The translations under genes and the position numbers were made by a program. Below are positions 53,301 to 64,000 of a stretch of DNA of 64,000 nucleotides, in pieces (position 1 is the stretch's first letter; every line of letters begins with the position of its first letter). The stretch is from Eupeodes corollae (lineage: Eukaryota; Arthropoda; Insecta; Diptera; Syrphidae), in assembly GCF_945859685.1 (NCBI RefSeq), contig NC_079147.1:82700315-82764314 (forward strand), given 5' to 3'. The notes below the pieces were generated by a model. The model did not search any database, was not told the origin of the DNA, and saw only the letters and a list, made by a program, of their open reading frames with translations.

Positions 53301-56030
53301 AATAGGATTGAAGAAGATAAATTCAAAATTTTAACTTTTTTTTGTCTTTGAATCAAAAAATTCAAAATTCTGAATACAAATATTTTTAGAACTCTGGTTT
53401 TTGAAATTTCCAAAGTTACACATTTTATTTCTTTTGTTTAATTATATTATTATGCATGTAATATAAATAATAGTGAAATGATTTAATAAATATTAAAAAT
53501 TATCATTTCTTGACAATTCAAAAAATAACATTCTCAAAATCCCAACACAAAAAAGGAATGTTATGAAAAATGAATATAATTGGCGTGAATTTGTTTTCGA
53601 AGAAATTTAAAAAATATATAAAAAATAAAAACATCTCTTTGATGATATTCAAGTAAAATGAACAAACATTCCATTTATTTATATATTGACATAGAAAAGT
53701 ATTCAAAAACAAAACAAGTATTCACTTTAAACTTTGCTGATTGATTGACTTAAATGTATCAATTTACAATCAATCGAGTTAAGTTAAGCTTGAATATTAA
53801 CTCAAAAGTGAATAAGTCGAACAAAGTTAACTTCATGATGAAAATCAGCAAATAAGAAAAATGCCTTTTTTAGCTTTAGATAATAACCTTGAATTTTTTT
53901 TGTTTTTAATTAAATTTTTAACCTAGATATTTGTCGAACAGATGTGTATTATTCAAGTTCAAGACTTTTGTTTAATGGGTTTTTTGTTCTAATAAGACAA
54001 TCCGGTCAATTTACAGAATCTTAAAAAAGGCACTGTGACGTATGAGTGATTTCTTTCCTGTTGCTTATTTTGACTGCAATGAGATTCAATAAATAGAAAA
54101 ATGATTTGGAAAATATTCTCGTATAAAATATTTAAGTATACTATTTCAGTCAATTATTGTTTAAAAAAAAAAGGAATACCAATATTTTCATTATTTTAAT
54201 TTTTCAAAAACTACCAGTTCAAAAGACACTAATAAAATATATTTATAAATCTAAAACTATTTACTTAAAATCTCCTTTCGCTATTTTCTTTTTAAATTTT
54301 AAAGAAAAGTACACTTAGGCGTATACGTAATTTTTTGATATTGTAATTTATTGAATTTTGGATGCGTTTTTCTCCAGTCACTTTTTGTGTCCCAGTTAAT
54401 ATCCAGGCCTAGATACAAAGCCAGAAACTTTCGACAAACAAATATCAACAAATTACTTACTAAGCATGTAGGCATCCCTTAATTTTTGGCGTCACAGAAT
54501 TTATTTCAAGTATAGTGAAATTTCGAACTACCCTGTTTTCTTGATCATTAATATTGTGTCTCAAAGTCATCATATTGTGTATTATGGCAAATGGCACGTA
54601 GTTCAGAGCTGACGCCCTCGGTTGCCTTCCACTTCTGCCGTCGTCATCGTCGTCAAGACTGCCTGTCAATATCAACTAAACATGTGCAATGATGGCGTTA
54701 TTATTATTGTTTGTTGTAATTTTCGACGTAAATTGTAACTATTTTTACAATTTTTTTATTTTTAACTGAAACGAAATAATAAAAACATGAATGCAGTCAC
54801 GTATTTTCGATATTGAGGAAGGTCTAGACATTATGCCATTAGTTTATAATAAAAGTTGTTTACTTTCTGCAAAATTGCAACAACAACAAAAAAATTAAAA
54901 CGGATTTAAAAGAATTCAATTGTATCTGGCCAAAATATTTGTCTTATGACTAATTTTTAATCAAGTGACTAAATAAGATATTTTGTTTATGTTTTTTGTT
55001 TTCTTTTTAAAGCTAACAAGGGTTTATACCTACCTAAGATACCTGAGTGTTTAGCAGCTTTATTTGTTTTGTTTTTTTTGTTTCAATTCTAATTTTAACA
55101 TTTTACCTACTTATCTAGAAATTATGTAAATATATTTTGAAGTCACTGACTGCACTTCAAGTAATTGTTTTATTTTTTTCTGTTAAATATATTTAATGTT
55201 AAGTGAAATAGAATTGAGGGTTTTGATTCGGTTTTGTGATATTTTTAACTACATACTTTTTTTATCACGTTTTAATTATTTTGTATTGATTTTATGAAGA
55301 AGTCGCTGAAAAAGAAATTGAAAACTGAATATTGCAATAAATTGATAAATTATAAAGAAATGTTAGAAATCTTATTAGCGGAATAAACGAGTTTCTTAAA
55401 TCTTTTATTTTTAGACTTTTGCAAGAGTCTTTTTGGTGTCTCCAAAATCAACAAAAAAAATATCATTCTCGTCTCAGTGTCTTACTTTTCTCTTGAAATC
55501 TGTCTTAATTGTAATTTTTTCATCTTCGTCATTTTTCAGGTGACAAAATCTAACTTCTTAGAGGTAAACGATTAGAATAAGAGCTATATCTTGAAGAAAT
55601 TTGAGAATGCACTGTACTCTCTATACGTTGATGTCTAATAAATCGGACACTTTTTATATGGGAAGCGTAGTACCTACCCGTAATATACAGCTATGCGATA
55701 GCTTACTTGTATAATTACTTGTCAAATAGCAACACTTTTTGGTGAAATTGATTTGTTCACTCTTCTGTGCAAGAAACTTTAAAAAATACTAAATTTTTCA
55801 CACGAAATTTTTCACATCTTGGAAATAGAAAACATGACAAAAAAAATAACTTCTCAAAAAACATGAAACCAAAATATTTATTTCGGTGTATGATCAGATG
55901 GAAAGTCCACTCCCAAACTTGGTTTTCTAATAAAAATATTTTACTCTTAATTAAGCAGTAAAAACAAATTCCCACTCAAAACCGTTTTTCTCCAAATGCA
56001 GGATATGCAACTTTGCTTTCGTTTTTTTTC
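53301..56030. other. AT-rich noncoding DNA
   Basis: No gene is supported over 2.7 kb. A SINE-leader-like ACACTTAGGCGTATACGTAA (inverse) occurs at 54311. A GC-richer island at 54580-54670 (GCCCTCGGTTGCCTTCCACT, then GTCGTCATCGTCGTC) stands out and could be regulatory or a lone conserved segment. Confidence 0.4.
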
Positions 56031-56034
56031 AAAG

Positions 56035-56290
56035 ATGTGACCCTTTATTGACAAAAAATGCTAACACAGGTATTATTCAAAGTATTGTCTATCGCTGGTC
56101 AAACATTTTTTCCATCTTTCGGGCAGCGTACGAATTCCGCGTCGAAACTTCTTGATAACATTGAAAGTGTTGTTCAGCAATTGGTCATTGATCGAAAAAA
56201 GTTATAAGATTTGGAAATGCCTGGAGAATACGGCGGGTATACGTTTTTCAATGTGGAGTCGAGCATTGTTGTAAAAATCACTTTACCGTG
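56035..56290 (-). pseudogene. Mariner (DD34D type) transposase C-terminal scrap
   Basis: The minus strand reads KNVYPPYSPGISKSYNFFRS, where YSPDLAPSDYHLF-like text stands in the DD34D mariners; here the two Asp are Gly and Ser. By frame change it continues RRGIRTLPERWKKCLTSDRQ and YFE. It is a different mariner clade from the DD41D copies. Confidence 0.65.
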
Positions 56291-56294
56291 CGAC

Positions 56295-56885
56295 TCGCTG
56301 TAGATTAGATTAGATTAAATTGAACAGATTCGTCCAACCACTCAGCCCGTTAAGAATGTCAATAAGTTGGTCCGTAGACAAAAAACTCACTTGGAAATAT
56401 AGCCGTCGTTTTCTTGGACAAACTGCTATGAAATGATTTATATCCTCCACGTCTCTTCTATTGCAGATAGTGCAAATTTGTGAGGGGTCCGATCTACGGG
56501 GGACAAAGTTGCGATTAAGAATCTCGACTCTAGCTTTAAAAATGGTGCCGATATCTTCCGAAGTCATTTCTTTACAAAAATAGTTTAAAGTTGATGACAG
56601 TTGATGGTTTAAGCGCTTGTATATGTTTCTGCTTGCCGATGAGGATGCACTTTGCACATAGCTATCAAAACCGTGAACATATCTTACCATTGCTCTACAT
56701 TAATTTTTCTTAAGGAGAGTACTATATCAACTCCTGCAGCAAGCGCGTTCCATTCTCTCAAGGGAGAAGCATTTCTACGGAGCAGTCTTATCAAGATCGT
56801 CTTATGAAGCCCATTTTCTCTTTTCATAACCTAAACTAAATAGTCGGAGTGCCGTTTCAGATTCTGAATATGTATCGGTGCTATA
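56295..56885 (-). pseudogene. LINE B C-terminus and 3' tail
   Basis: The open stretch 56690-56310 has LSSTLNYFCKEMTSEDIGTI, FKARVEILNRNFVPRRSDP and QICTICNRRDVEDINHFIAV, then CP. It contains C-x2-C-x8-H-x4-C, a zinc-knuckle-like motif at the end of this LINE protein. It is followed by TAATCTAATCTAATC (minus strand), the microsatellite tail. It continues LINE B from 58.1-59.7 kb after the LINE D insertion. Confidence 0.7.
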
Positions 56886-56904
56886 CCCGATTCGATTTTT
56901 TTTT

Positions 56905-58090
56905 AAGGTGGCAGTCCTGTGTGAACTAGGGCCTCACACAACAAACTTCTTCATCTAGCTCGGTTCCTAGCTAGATGTCTCCAGTTTTGCTCCAAGTTGG
57001 GTGAGGTCACCTTCCACTTGTGCGCGCCACCTGATCCGCGGTCTTCCTCTACTGCGCTGTCCTGTGGGTGTGGATTCGAAGACTTTCCGGGCCGGAGCAT
57101 TGGTTTCCATAGATCACACGAAGAACTTTTCTCTCGAAGCGACCCAAGGTGCTTTCATCCGCTTTTGTCATAGTCCATGCTTCTTCACCGTATAGCAGGA
57201 CGAGGATCATAAGGGTCTTATATAGCAACACTTTGGTCCCTCGAGAGAGGACTTTACAACTCAATTGCTTTCTTAGTCCAAAAAAACAGCGATTAGCAAG
57301 AGTTCGCAGGGATGCCAAAATTAGACATGGCTCTATACAGCTCGTCCTTGTAGATGCTGTCATATGCGGCCTTGAAATCGATGAAAAGATGGTAAATATC
57401 GATTTGGTGTTCTTGGGTTTTTTCCAGGATCTGCCGTAATGTGAATATTTGAACAACTGTGGACTTTCCTGGTCTAAAACCACATTGATAAGGACCTATC
57501 AGGTTGTTGACGATGGATTTAGACGTTCACATATTACGGCAGAGAAGATTTTATAGGCGATGTTAAGTAGACTGATTCTTCTATAGTTGGTGCAGTTTAG
57601 AGGGTCTCCTTTTTTCAGGATGGGGCAAACAATACTGAGGTTCCATTCATCGGGCATGCTTTCTTCAGACCATATCTTACAGATAAGTTGGTGCATGCTC
57701 CTAACCAGCTTATCCCCAGCTGCTTTAAAGAGCTCGGCATTCAAGCCATCTGCTCCAGCGGCTTTATTAGACTTCAGCTTAGGTATGGCAATCTTTACTT
57801 CGTCTAAGTCGGGAGGACGCGATTGTTGGCTTTCGTCGTCTATGTTGAATGGATCATCCTGCCTGACAGCGGAATTCAGTTCGCCGTTATACAGTCTTCA
57901 GAATTGGTCCTTCCATCAAACTTCATTCCTGCTTTTAAACCTCTCAACATCTTAAACCGCACGCTTCTCATGCCCTCTCTTTTTCCTTCTGAGAAGTCGG
58001 CGTTCCTCTCGCCTCTTCTGATCATAGAGCTCATGAGCATCTCTTGTCCGTTTATGCAGCGCCGCTTTGCGTGCTTGTTGTTAGGGAGTT
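56905..58090 (-). pseudogene. LINE D, internally deleted copy 2, inserted in LINE B
   Basis: The minus strand reads AALHKRTRDAHELYDQKRRE (58070), linker, then MNAELFKAAGDKLVRSMHQL, WSEESMPDEWNLSIVCPILK and RISLLNIAYKIFSAVICERL (57744-57500). DIYHLFIDFKAAYDSIYKDE follows (57400). It jumps from SNFGIPA to LANRCFFGLRKQLSCKVLSR near 57290, losing the RT catalytic box. After KVLRVIYGNQC it jumps again to PARKVFESTPTGQRSRGRPR (57090). The 3' end is GGACTGCCACCTTAAAAAAA. First and last parts are kept while two internal blocks are gone. Confidence 0.8.
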
Positions 58091-58099
58091 TAAAAAGTC

Positions 58100-59720
58100 T
58101 TTTAAAAAAGTATCTTTGTAAAGTCTTATTGTTGCATTGAAGACTCTATACTTCGATGAGAGGTCAATAAGTTGGTTGCTAAAAAAATTGAGCCACATCA
58201 GGTTTAGAGCCAGTTTGGCCTCCCTGGTAGACCTAGATATTTAAACTCACTCACAATCTCAATACTCTCGTTGTTGATGTTCCATGATTCTTCAGCGCGT
58301 CGTGAATGCCGCCTAGATTCAAATATGATAACCTTGGTTTTGCTAGTATTGATCCGTAAGCCCCAAGTTTCTCAATATTTTTGAAGTCTGTTAATTTGCA
58401 TTTGTAAAGAAAATGGGTCATCCGCCAAAAGTACCAGATCGTCTGTATACAGTAAAACTTTAATCAAAGATTTGGCAAATACTACACCTCCCGCATCAAT
58501 ATAAAATGCAAACAAAATGGGACTTAGAATACATCCTTGGGGAACTCCCACCGCTGTCTCAAAACTTTCGGATAAGTTGTTGCCATCCCATACTGAGGCT
58601 TTCGTTGAACTTAGAAAGTTAGAATAAAATAGTTAACAAATTTTCGAAAGGCCAAGAGAAGATAGTTTGTAAATCAATGCTTGTCGATTGACCGTATCAA
58701 AATCAGTTTTGAAGTCAATGAAGCAGCTGTAAAGCTTTTTCTTTTTCTCCAAATGTTGTCGTACTATGCTTGAAAGTGCAAAAATTTGGTCTACCGTTGA
58801 AAAACCGGATCGAAACCCAGCTTGGAAGAAACTTAAGCGGTTGTTTGTCTCTATCCATCTCGTAAGCCTCTCGTAAAGAATAGAGTTTAAGATTTTCCTT
58901 AAAGAGTTGAGAATAGATATGCCTCTATAGTTTTCTGCAAGACTCCTTTCACTTCCCTTGAAAATAGCGTAAATAATGGCTGTGTTAAAGCAAATGGGTA
59001 TGCAAGCATCATTATTTAGTTGGTTGAACCAGTCCACTAAGTAGTTTTTGAAGTAAGCAGTATTTGTAAAATTCCGTTGGGATTCCATCAGCACCCGGTG
59101 TTCTTCATTGTTTTCAAAAAACTTTCTAGTTCAATCAAGGATATCGGTTCATCAAGTACAGGTATATGATTGTTTGGCATGGCGTAACTAAACGATAATA
59201 AAGGCTTATCTGCTGATAACAATCCCTTGAAGTAATCTGCCAAATCCTCAGTTCCGAGAGCATTATTATTTGAAGGAGTATGCTTACGTACTAAGTTTTT
59301 TGCAGAAGTTTAAAGATATTCAATCTTTGTTGAGGAACAAAGCTGTTCATGTTCCTTATTAAAATTTAAGTACTGGTTTTTAAAAAAACCGGCGTTAGCA
59401 GATCTGAATAGTTTCAAGAAACGAAATGTTTTTTCACGTCAAACCATATTTTTTTCTGCGTTAAACTTTTTGTTATTACTGAGTGCGAATGGTGCTGACA
59501 TGTTGATAATTCCCATTATACATTCTGCGACTTAGTCGGCTACTCCCGTAGATTGTAGTGATGGAAGGATACCACAATATAGCGAGCGTTTGTGTTTCAG
59601 TTCTCGGCTCAAACGCATTAATTGCCTTCAATAACGCTTACCTGTAATTGTTTCACTTGGTTTAAACACCACCAAAAGCAGAGTAGATTTTGAAACCATG
59701 AGTATTCGGTTTGGCCGTTG
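58100..59720 (-). pseudogene. LINE B reverse transcriptase
   Basis: From 59700 down: end of an endonuclease-like region (NANHSGDIPANGSKRQ), LAECIMG-like text, then KTFRFLKLFRSANAGFFKNQ and EDLADYFKGLLSAD. The RT follows: AIIYAIFKGSERSLAENYRG, LTRWIETNNRLSFFQAGFRS and GFSTVDQIFALSSIV, then CFIDFKTDFDTVNRQALIYK (59094-58633). AVGVPQGCILSPILFAFYID and LIKVLLYTDDLVLLADD come next (58550-58430), so the YADD-type box is YTDD. ETWGLRINTSKTKVI and VSEFKYLGL follow near 58330. LINE D interrupts it at about 58090. Best preserved copy of the LINE A/B family. Confidence 0.8.
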
Positions 59721-59879
59721 ACGTTTGCTTCCATTAGCCGGAATATCCCCAGAATGGTTTGCATTTAAGGTTATCGTAACTAACCCATTTTTCGAACCAA
59801 TTAAAAAGCGATGCAGAAATTTCGTTACAATGCTAATACTTTGCGGGCTTTTGCTACCATGACTACCAGCTCGGATTTA

Positions 59880-60580
59880 TTTATACAATATTAAAATAAA
59901 AGTAAGGTAATTTTACTTTAATAACTAATTTTAAGTATGGTTGACGTTCTCTTCTGATGGGTTTTAAGATAGATTAGGTAAGCAAAACTTGAAATTAACT
60001 TGACAATTTTTATTGAGTTTGGCGCGAGTCTTCACTCAGCAGTGTCTCCAATTTTGCATCTTTGTAAACTTTCTCTCCTCCGCTACTATGCCGTTCTCCA
60101 ACGCAAACGTCATAATTCGTCAAGTATTGAAGTCACTCACGATACGTTTTAGCCGTAGTTTTCTTCATATTGTAACAAAAATGAAGAACCTCCAGCAAAT
60201 GTTCGGAGGGTAAACTGACATTTTCAAGCTAATACAACTTAACGATGTACAAACAAGTCGATAAAAGTGTGAATGAAGCTATGTTAACTGAGGTCCAAGC
60301 TAACTGCCTTGTATCTGCGATATATTTATTTCGACCACTACTTCCAGTTATGGGCACCTATCGGAAAACGTCTGGACCAAAATTGTACACATTGTATACC
60401 AACTTGACGAAAAAAGGTGTAAAAGTCTATTCTCTGTAGAATTAAAGGCACTTCAAAGTTTGCATGCAACGTTTTTAAAAAATAATAACAAAAAAAGTAT
60501 TCTAGTTATTTACAAAAAAGTGTACTCAAACCCCTTCGATCCCCCTTTTTTTATTCCATTCCAAAATGGAGGTATTTTTT
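59880..60580. other. Unassigned sequence with moderate GC
   Basis: A segment at 60010-60440 is less AT-rich than its surroundings and has short frames on both strands (+ 60013-60213 and 60245-60439). It may be eroded transposon DNA. I recognise no motif. Confidence 0.25.
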
Positions 60581-60599
60581 AGGGATTGTTAAGAGCACT

Positions 60600-60840
60600 T
60601 TCCCACTTATCTTAATTTTCTCAAAGTAAGGTCGTTTCTTTATCCAATTTTTCTTGACTAAAGTGAACAAAACATTTGACCTTACATTTTTGAATAATAA
60701 AATGAGAGGAAAAAACAGAGTTCAGTAAATTTTTTCACATTCTCGATGTGCGGCTAAAAAATGAATCTCTATACTTGACAGTATGACCGATATTGAACTC
60801 TAGGTTAAAGTGATGAGCATTCCTGGAAGTGCATTCCACA
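60600..60840 (-). pseudogene. Jockey-like LINE C-terminal scrap
   Basis: The minus strand reads GHTVKYRDSFFSRTSRM, a stop, then KNLLNSVFSSHFIIQKCKVK. This is the same C-terminal tail as at 3.9, 47.7 and 53.1 kb. Confidence 0.6.
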
Positions 60841-60844
60841 CAAT

Positions 60845-61430
60845 TCCAAAAGAATGCATTCAAATGAATGTTGCGCTTATGAATACACTCTCTTATTAAT
60901 GCAACGATATAATTTAATTCAGTAAAGAATGCATTCTTTTTTCATGTCAATGCTTTAATACAAAAATTAAATAAAAACTCATGGGTGATTGAAAAATATT
61001 ATTGTCAACAAAATTTCAAAATCTTATCTATATGCCATGAAATTTTATTAATAATAAAGAAGTGTTTATAGATTAAAAATAAAATGTTAAAAAATGCAAT
61101 AACATTAAACAAACAAAATTATGTCACTTAATTTCAAATTACGTCCTTATACTTTCGTTTTTATTTAAAAAAAAAACAACATCAACGATAAAACACAAAT
61201 TATGTGTTGTTTCAAAATTTATATAAAAACATTTGCTGTTGCTAAGTCAGGAATATGGGCCGTTCGAAAAAGATCGTTTATCAAATTCCGCGCTGGGAAA
61301 AATTATCTTATTTTTTTATATTGTCAAAGCGAGTAGAAGGTAAATCTTTTGCATTCTTCCAAAAAGATTTAAACAATAGCGAACTCCTGCTTTTTAATCA
61401 TTTGTTATTCTCTCTTTAATAAGGTACTAC
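60845..61430. other. AT-rich noncoding DNA
   Basis: No gene. GAATGCATTC-type text recurs (60860, 60930), and GCGCTGGGAAAAATTATC stands out at 61290. Confidence 0.3.
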
Positions 61431-62150
61431 TCGTACTTGTCTAAAGCTTGTTAGATTTAAGTTCGAAGCTTAACACCAAAACCAGCAGCAGCACTCTCAG
61501 CGTCAAGCGTCTAAACGCATAAATCTTTTTTGTTTTCTATTATTTTTGTTGCTGTTTTATTATTGTTTTTATGTATTCTGTCATTTCATATGACGTTAGA
61601 GGAAATTGCAGTTTAAAATTAAAAAAAAAAAAAACATATAAATATAAACGAAAACAAATTATCAAACGGGTGCGCTTGGAATTCGCTTGCTTCGCCATAC
61701 CAACAAACACCGCCGCAAATCGCTTTTGATCAAATGGCGTGATATTGACAAAAACAAAAAAAATAATAAAATATACTACAAAGCGTACTATATGTGCATA
61801 ATTATCGTATTGTGTGGGTTAAGCTTATTAATTGCTCGTGCGCAGTCAGCTTTATTTAAGAGATTATTTTTTATTTTAATTAATGTTACAAAACAAACAA
61901 GCTCACGAGAATTAGACACAAAATTAAAACAAAAAAAAATTGTTTTGATTCACAATCAAAGATTATCAATTGTTTTTTAAAGTTTATATGATTCTACTTT
62001 TTTTTTAAACACTCCATAGGGAAATGGACACAAAAATAAAAAGAAGAATAAATTGATATTGATTACATTTAGATGATTATGATGTCAGCCTAGATCGCAC
62101 TTTAATAAAATCGTGTTTGTTTTTTTTTTTAAGGTATCACGACGATTTTA
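61430..62150 (+). promoter_or_regulatory. Weak candidate regulatory region
   Basis: GC-richer patches (ACCAGCAGCAGCACTCTCAG, then CGTCAAGCGTCTAAACGC; AACACCGCCGCAAATCGC; GCTCGTGCGCAGTCAGC with an initiator-like TCAG) contrast with the AT-rich surroundings. A 97-codon + frame (61687-61980) is Lys/Ile-rich. AAGGTATCA near 62132 could be a donor. This may be another promoter or first exon, but the evidence is composition only. Confidence 0.22.
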
Positions 62151-62154
62151 TAGA

Positions 62155-62645
62155 AATATTGATAGAAGGAGTTTGAGTAATAAGCGTTGCCAGTATTTTT
62201 ATTGAATTTGTAAACCTTTTTTCTAAAGCTTTGTCGAATTATCAACTAACATTTCTGTCAAATTGTAACACTCTTGAGATGAAGCATAACGTAATTCTAG
62301 ATATTTAAGCATATACTAATCTTTTTTATTTGATTGGAGTCTTTCTTTCTCTTAGGTAAGAAGTTCATGATTTAATTTACAAAAGGGTTTTTAAATAAAG
62401 GGCTTCATTTTGGACAGATTTTTGGGAAGTTGTCAGTTTTAAAGATGTAATTTCTGACATTTAAAAAGCCACTTTAGACAATGCTTCAACAAAGCATTCA
62501 AATTGTTAAAATTCAATACAAAAATGATGACATTTGCAGTTCGCAATTTTGCAAGAAAACCATTTGTGTTTCTAGAGCAACATCGCTGGTGGTATTGCTA
62601 TAGGTTATTATTTTGAATATCGTCGAATCGCTTCTTCTTTGAATT
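62155..62645. other. AT-rich noncoding DNA
   Basis: No supported gene or repeat. Confidence 0.3.
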
Positions 62646-62649
62646 GGAA

Positions 62650-64000
62650 ATTTTCTTTCGAACCGTTTATTATAAATTGTTTTGGACAGATTAAAGTCTG
62701 AAACTGAAATACAAATGTTGGTGTGCCGCAGGGCTCCGTTTTGTCTCCAATATTCTTTCTCTTTATTGTTAATGTCTGCAATTTCCAACTTAATTCCAAT
62801 CCATATTCGTTTTCAGACTCACATCCTTTTTGTTCGAATAAAGAACTGTTACGACAAATTGCAATAAGCTCATTAAATTCCTAACTGCACAGCATTGTAG
62901 AACGGGGAATGAGAAACCGATCTGAAAATAGTGCTTTAAAAACACAATTCTGTCCTGAAATACTCTAATGACACTTGCATTAATATAACTCAACATCTCC
63001 ATATTCCAGGTATGTGCATCAGCAATCACATCTTGTGGAACGATCACATACTTGGTGTCGCCAAAAATGACAGAAGTTGTTTGCTGTTTTTGAAACGGTG
63101 CAAGAATGTTTTTTTCTCTTTTGGACAGGCTACAATTTACAAAACCTACATACGTCCAAAACTTAAATCTAAATTACATCTCTGGGGTGGTGCTTCAGAA
63201 ACCTACTTAACAGCCCTATTCTGCTATTCACGTGGATCATTCACCCGTTCCTTTTCACACTACCTTTGCATTCTGCTATCCATCGGGTGAACTACATTAT
63301 CCCAAACCAATTTGACATTTAAATAAACAGCTGTTCATGTAAAAATCTTGGAAACGTTGGATAAATTGTTTTGTTTCATACAAAAATTAAGTTTATCAAT
63401 CCACCTAAACAGAATAATTTGTGTAATTTTTGGAAATGGGCAGTATTTGACTTTTTATTTCAATTGTAAAAAGAGAAATAAGAGAATCCTCAAAAAGAGA
63501 GCTTTGGAGAAATGATAAAAAGTATCTTACTTCCCCTAAGAGTGTTAATATTCTTTTATTTATAAAACAAATATTCTAAATTTTGCTCACAAAAATTAAC
63601 AAACCAGCCATCAAATGTAAAATTCACTGCATTTTACATGTGGATCTGAATTCTATAGAATGAATGCTTTCACGAGAATAGAAGAATACCTCGCAGAAAT
63701 ACCGACGTTACCGACATACACAGATTCACTTGGAATGAATTGCAGAATAATGATTAGTGAAAATTCAAGTAAAATTCACCCGATGAATAGCAGAATAGGC
63801 CTATAAGTCTCCTGGACTGTGTTCAAAGATGAGCTTTTTAAATGATTGGTTACATTTACATCGTTAACTTAATTGCGTTACTCGAACATCATCTCAAAGT
63901 TTCTTTTCTTGCCTTACCTATTTTTTAGCCAATTGCATTTCTTATGTTAAACAGTTTAACCTTTAGCCTTCTTCGTAATATGAAGTACAGAGAATTGTTT
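62650..64000 (+). pseudogene. LINE C reverse transcriptase copy 3, interrupted by a MITE
   Basis: The + strand reads NVGVPQGSVLSPIFFLFIV by frame change (62710), then HLHIPGMCISNHILWNDHIL (63000), CLLFLKRCKNVFFSFGQATI and YKTYIRPKLKSKLHLWGGAS (63080-63200). It is cut by the MITE 63213-63801. It resumes as DCVQR then FKLIG-like and LEHH-like text in several frames (63810-63900), where LINE C copy 2 has DSIERRTFKLIG. It runs off the window. Frameshifts are many. Confidence 0.7.
63213..63801 (+). mobile_element. 589-bp MITE, GGCCTATTCTGCTATTCA family
   Basis: The left end reads GCCCTATTCTGCTATTCACG and the right end, inverted, GGCCTATTCTGCTATTCATC. About 20 bp of inverted repeat therefore flank a 589-bp segment that matches 7426-8031 in inverse. 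It sits inside LINE C, which gives its exact borders. No coding frame is shared by the two copies. Confidence 0.75.

Noticed and set aside
62513..62799. Two overlapping minus-strand frames of 63 and 91 codons
   Set aside because: They are opposite to LINE C RT sequence and show no motif.

Overview
The window looks like a piece of an AT-rich dipteran (fly) genome. The reasons are the transposon families present (DD41D mariners, Tc1, PIF/Harbinger, jockey-like, LOA/I-like and microsatellite-tailed LINEs, BEL/Pao), fly-style splice signals, GA-rich promoter-like stretches and long homopolymer and microsatellite tracts. I could not identify the species. There are no operons, tRNA or rRNA genes or CRISPR arrays, and I found no multi-gene defence-like system.

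The best host coding sequence is one exon, 37601-38631 (+). It has an acceptor at its start, a GTGAGT donor at its end, and encodes about 343 residues rich in Gln, Asn and Ser. Its frame has no early ATG, so it needs an upstream exon. A candidate first, non-coding exon with promoter-like sequence ends at a GTGAGT donor at 13851. A second promoter-like stretch lies at about 36950-37500. A parsimonious but unproven reading is one host gene on the + strand, with introns that hold nearly everything else.

Layout. 0.4-1.7 kb: complete DD41D mariner with a broken transposase. 3.2-5 kb: tRNA-type SINE, then a jockey-like LINE with an inverted 5' part. 7.4-8.0 kb: MITE. 8.6-9.0 kb: LINE tail. 9.2-10.3 kb: second mariner. 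10.5-11.8, 15.2-16.2 and 20.3-21.2 kb: three copies of a repeat with about 175-bp internal units. 16.2-16.5 kb: Harbinger MITE. 17.4-18.4 kb: LINE E. 21.4-22.0 kb: SINE cluster. 22.3-23.6 kb: almost intact third mariner. 25.7-26.9 kb: LINE C. 27.3-28.7 kb: LINE D. 29.8-30.7 kb: Tc1. 30.8-31.9 kb: Harbinger with two convergent genes. 32.2-35.7 kb: LINE A with a LOA/I-like LINE inside it. 37.6-38.6 kb: host exon. 38.6-44 kb: unique intron-like DNA with local duplications and a long hairpin. 44.1-45.7 kb: LINE E. 46 kb: MITE. 47.6-50.2 kb: LINE tails, a fourth mariner and RT scraps. 50.8-53.1 kb: BEL/Pao pol. 56.0-59.7 kb: DD34D mariner scrap and LINE B interrupted by LINE D. 62.7-64 kb: LINE C interrupted by the same MITE family as at 7.4 kb.

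Every transposon coding region seen carries stops, frameshifts or deletions, so the TE content looks inactive. Family letters (LINE A-E, repeat H) are labels used only here.
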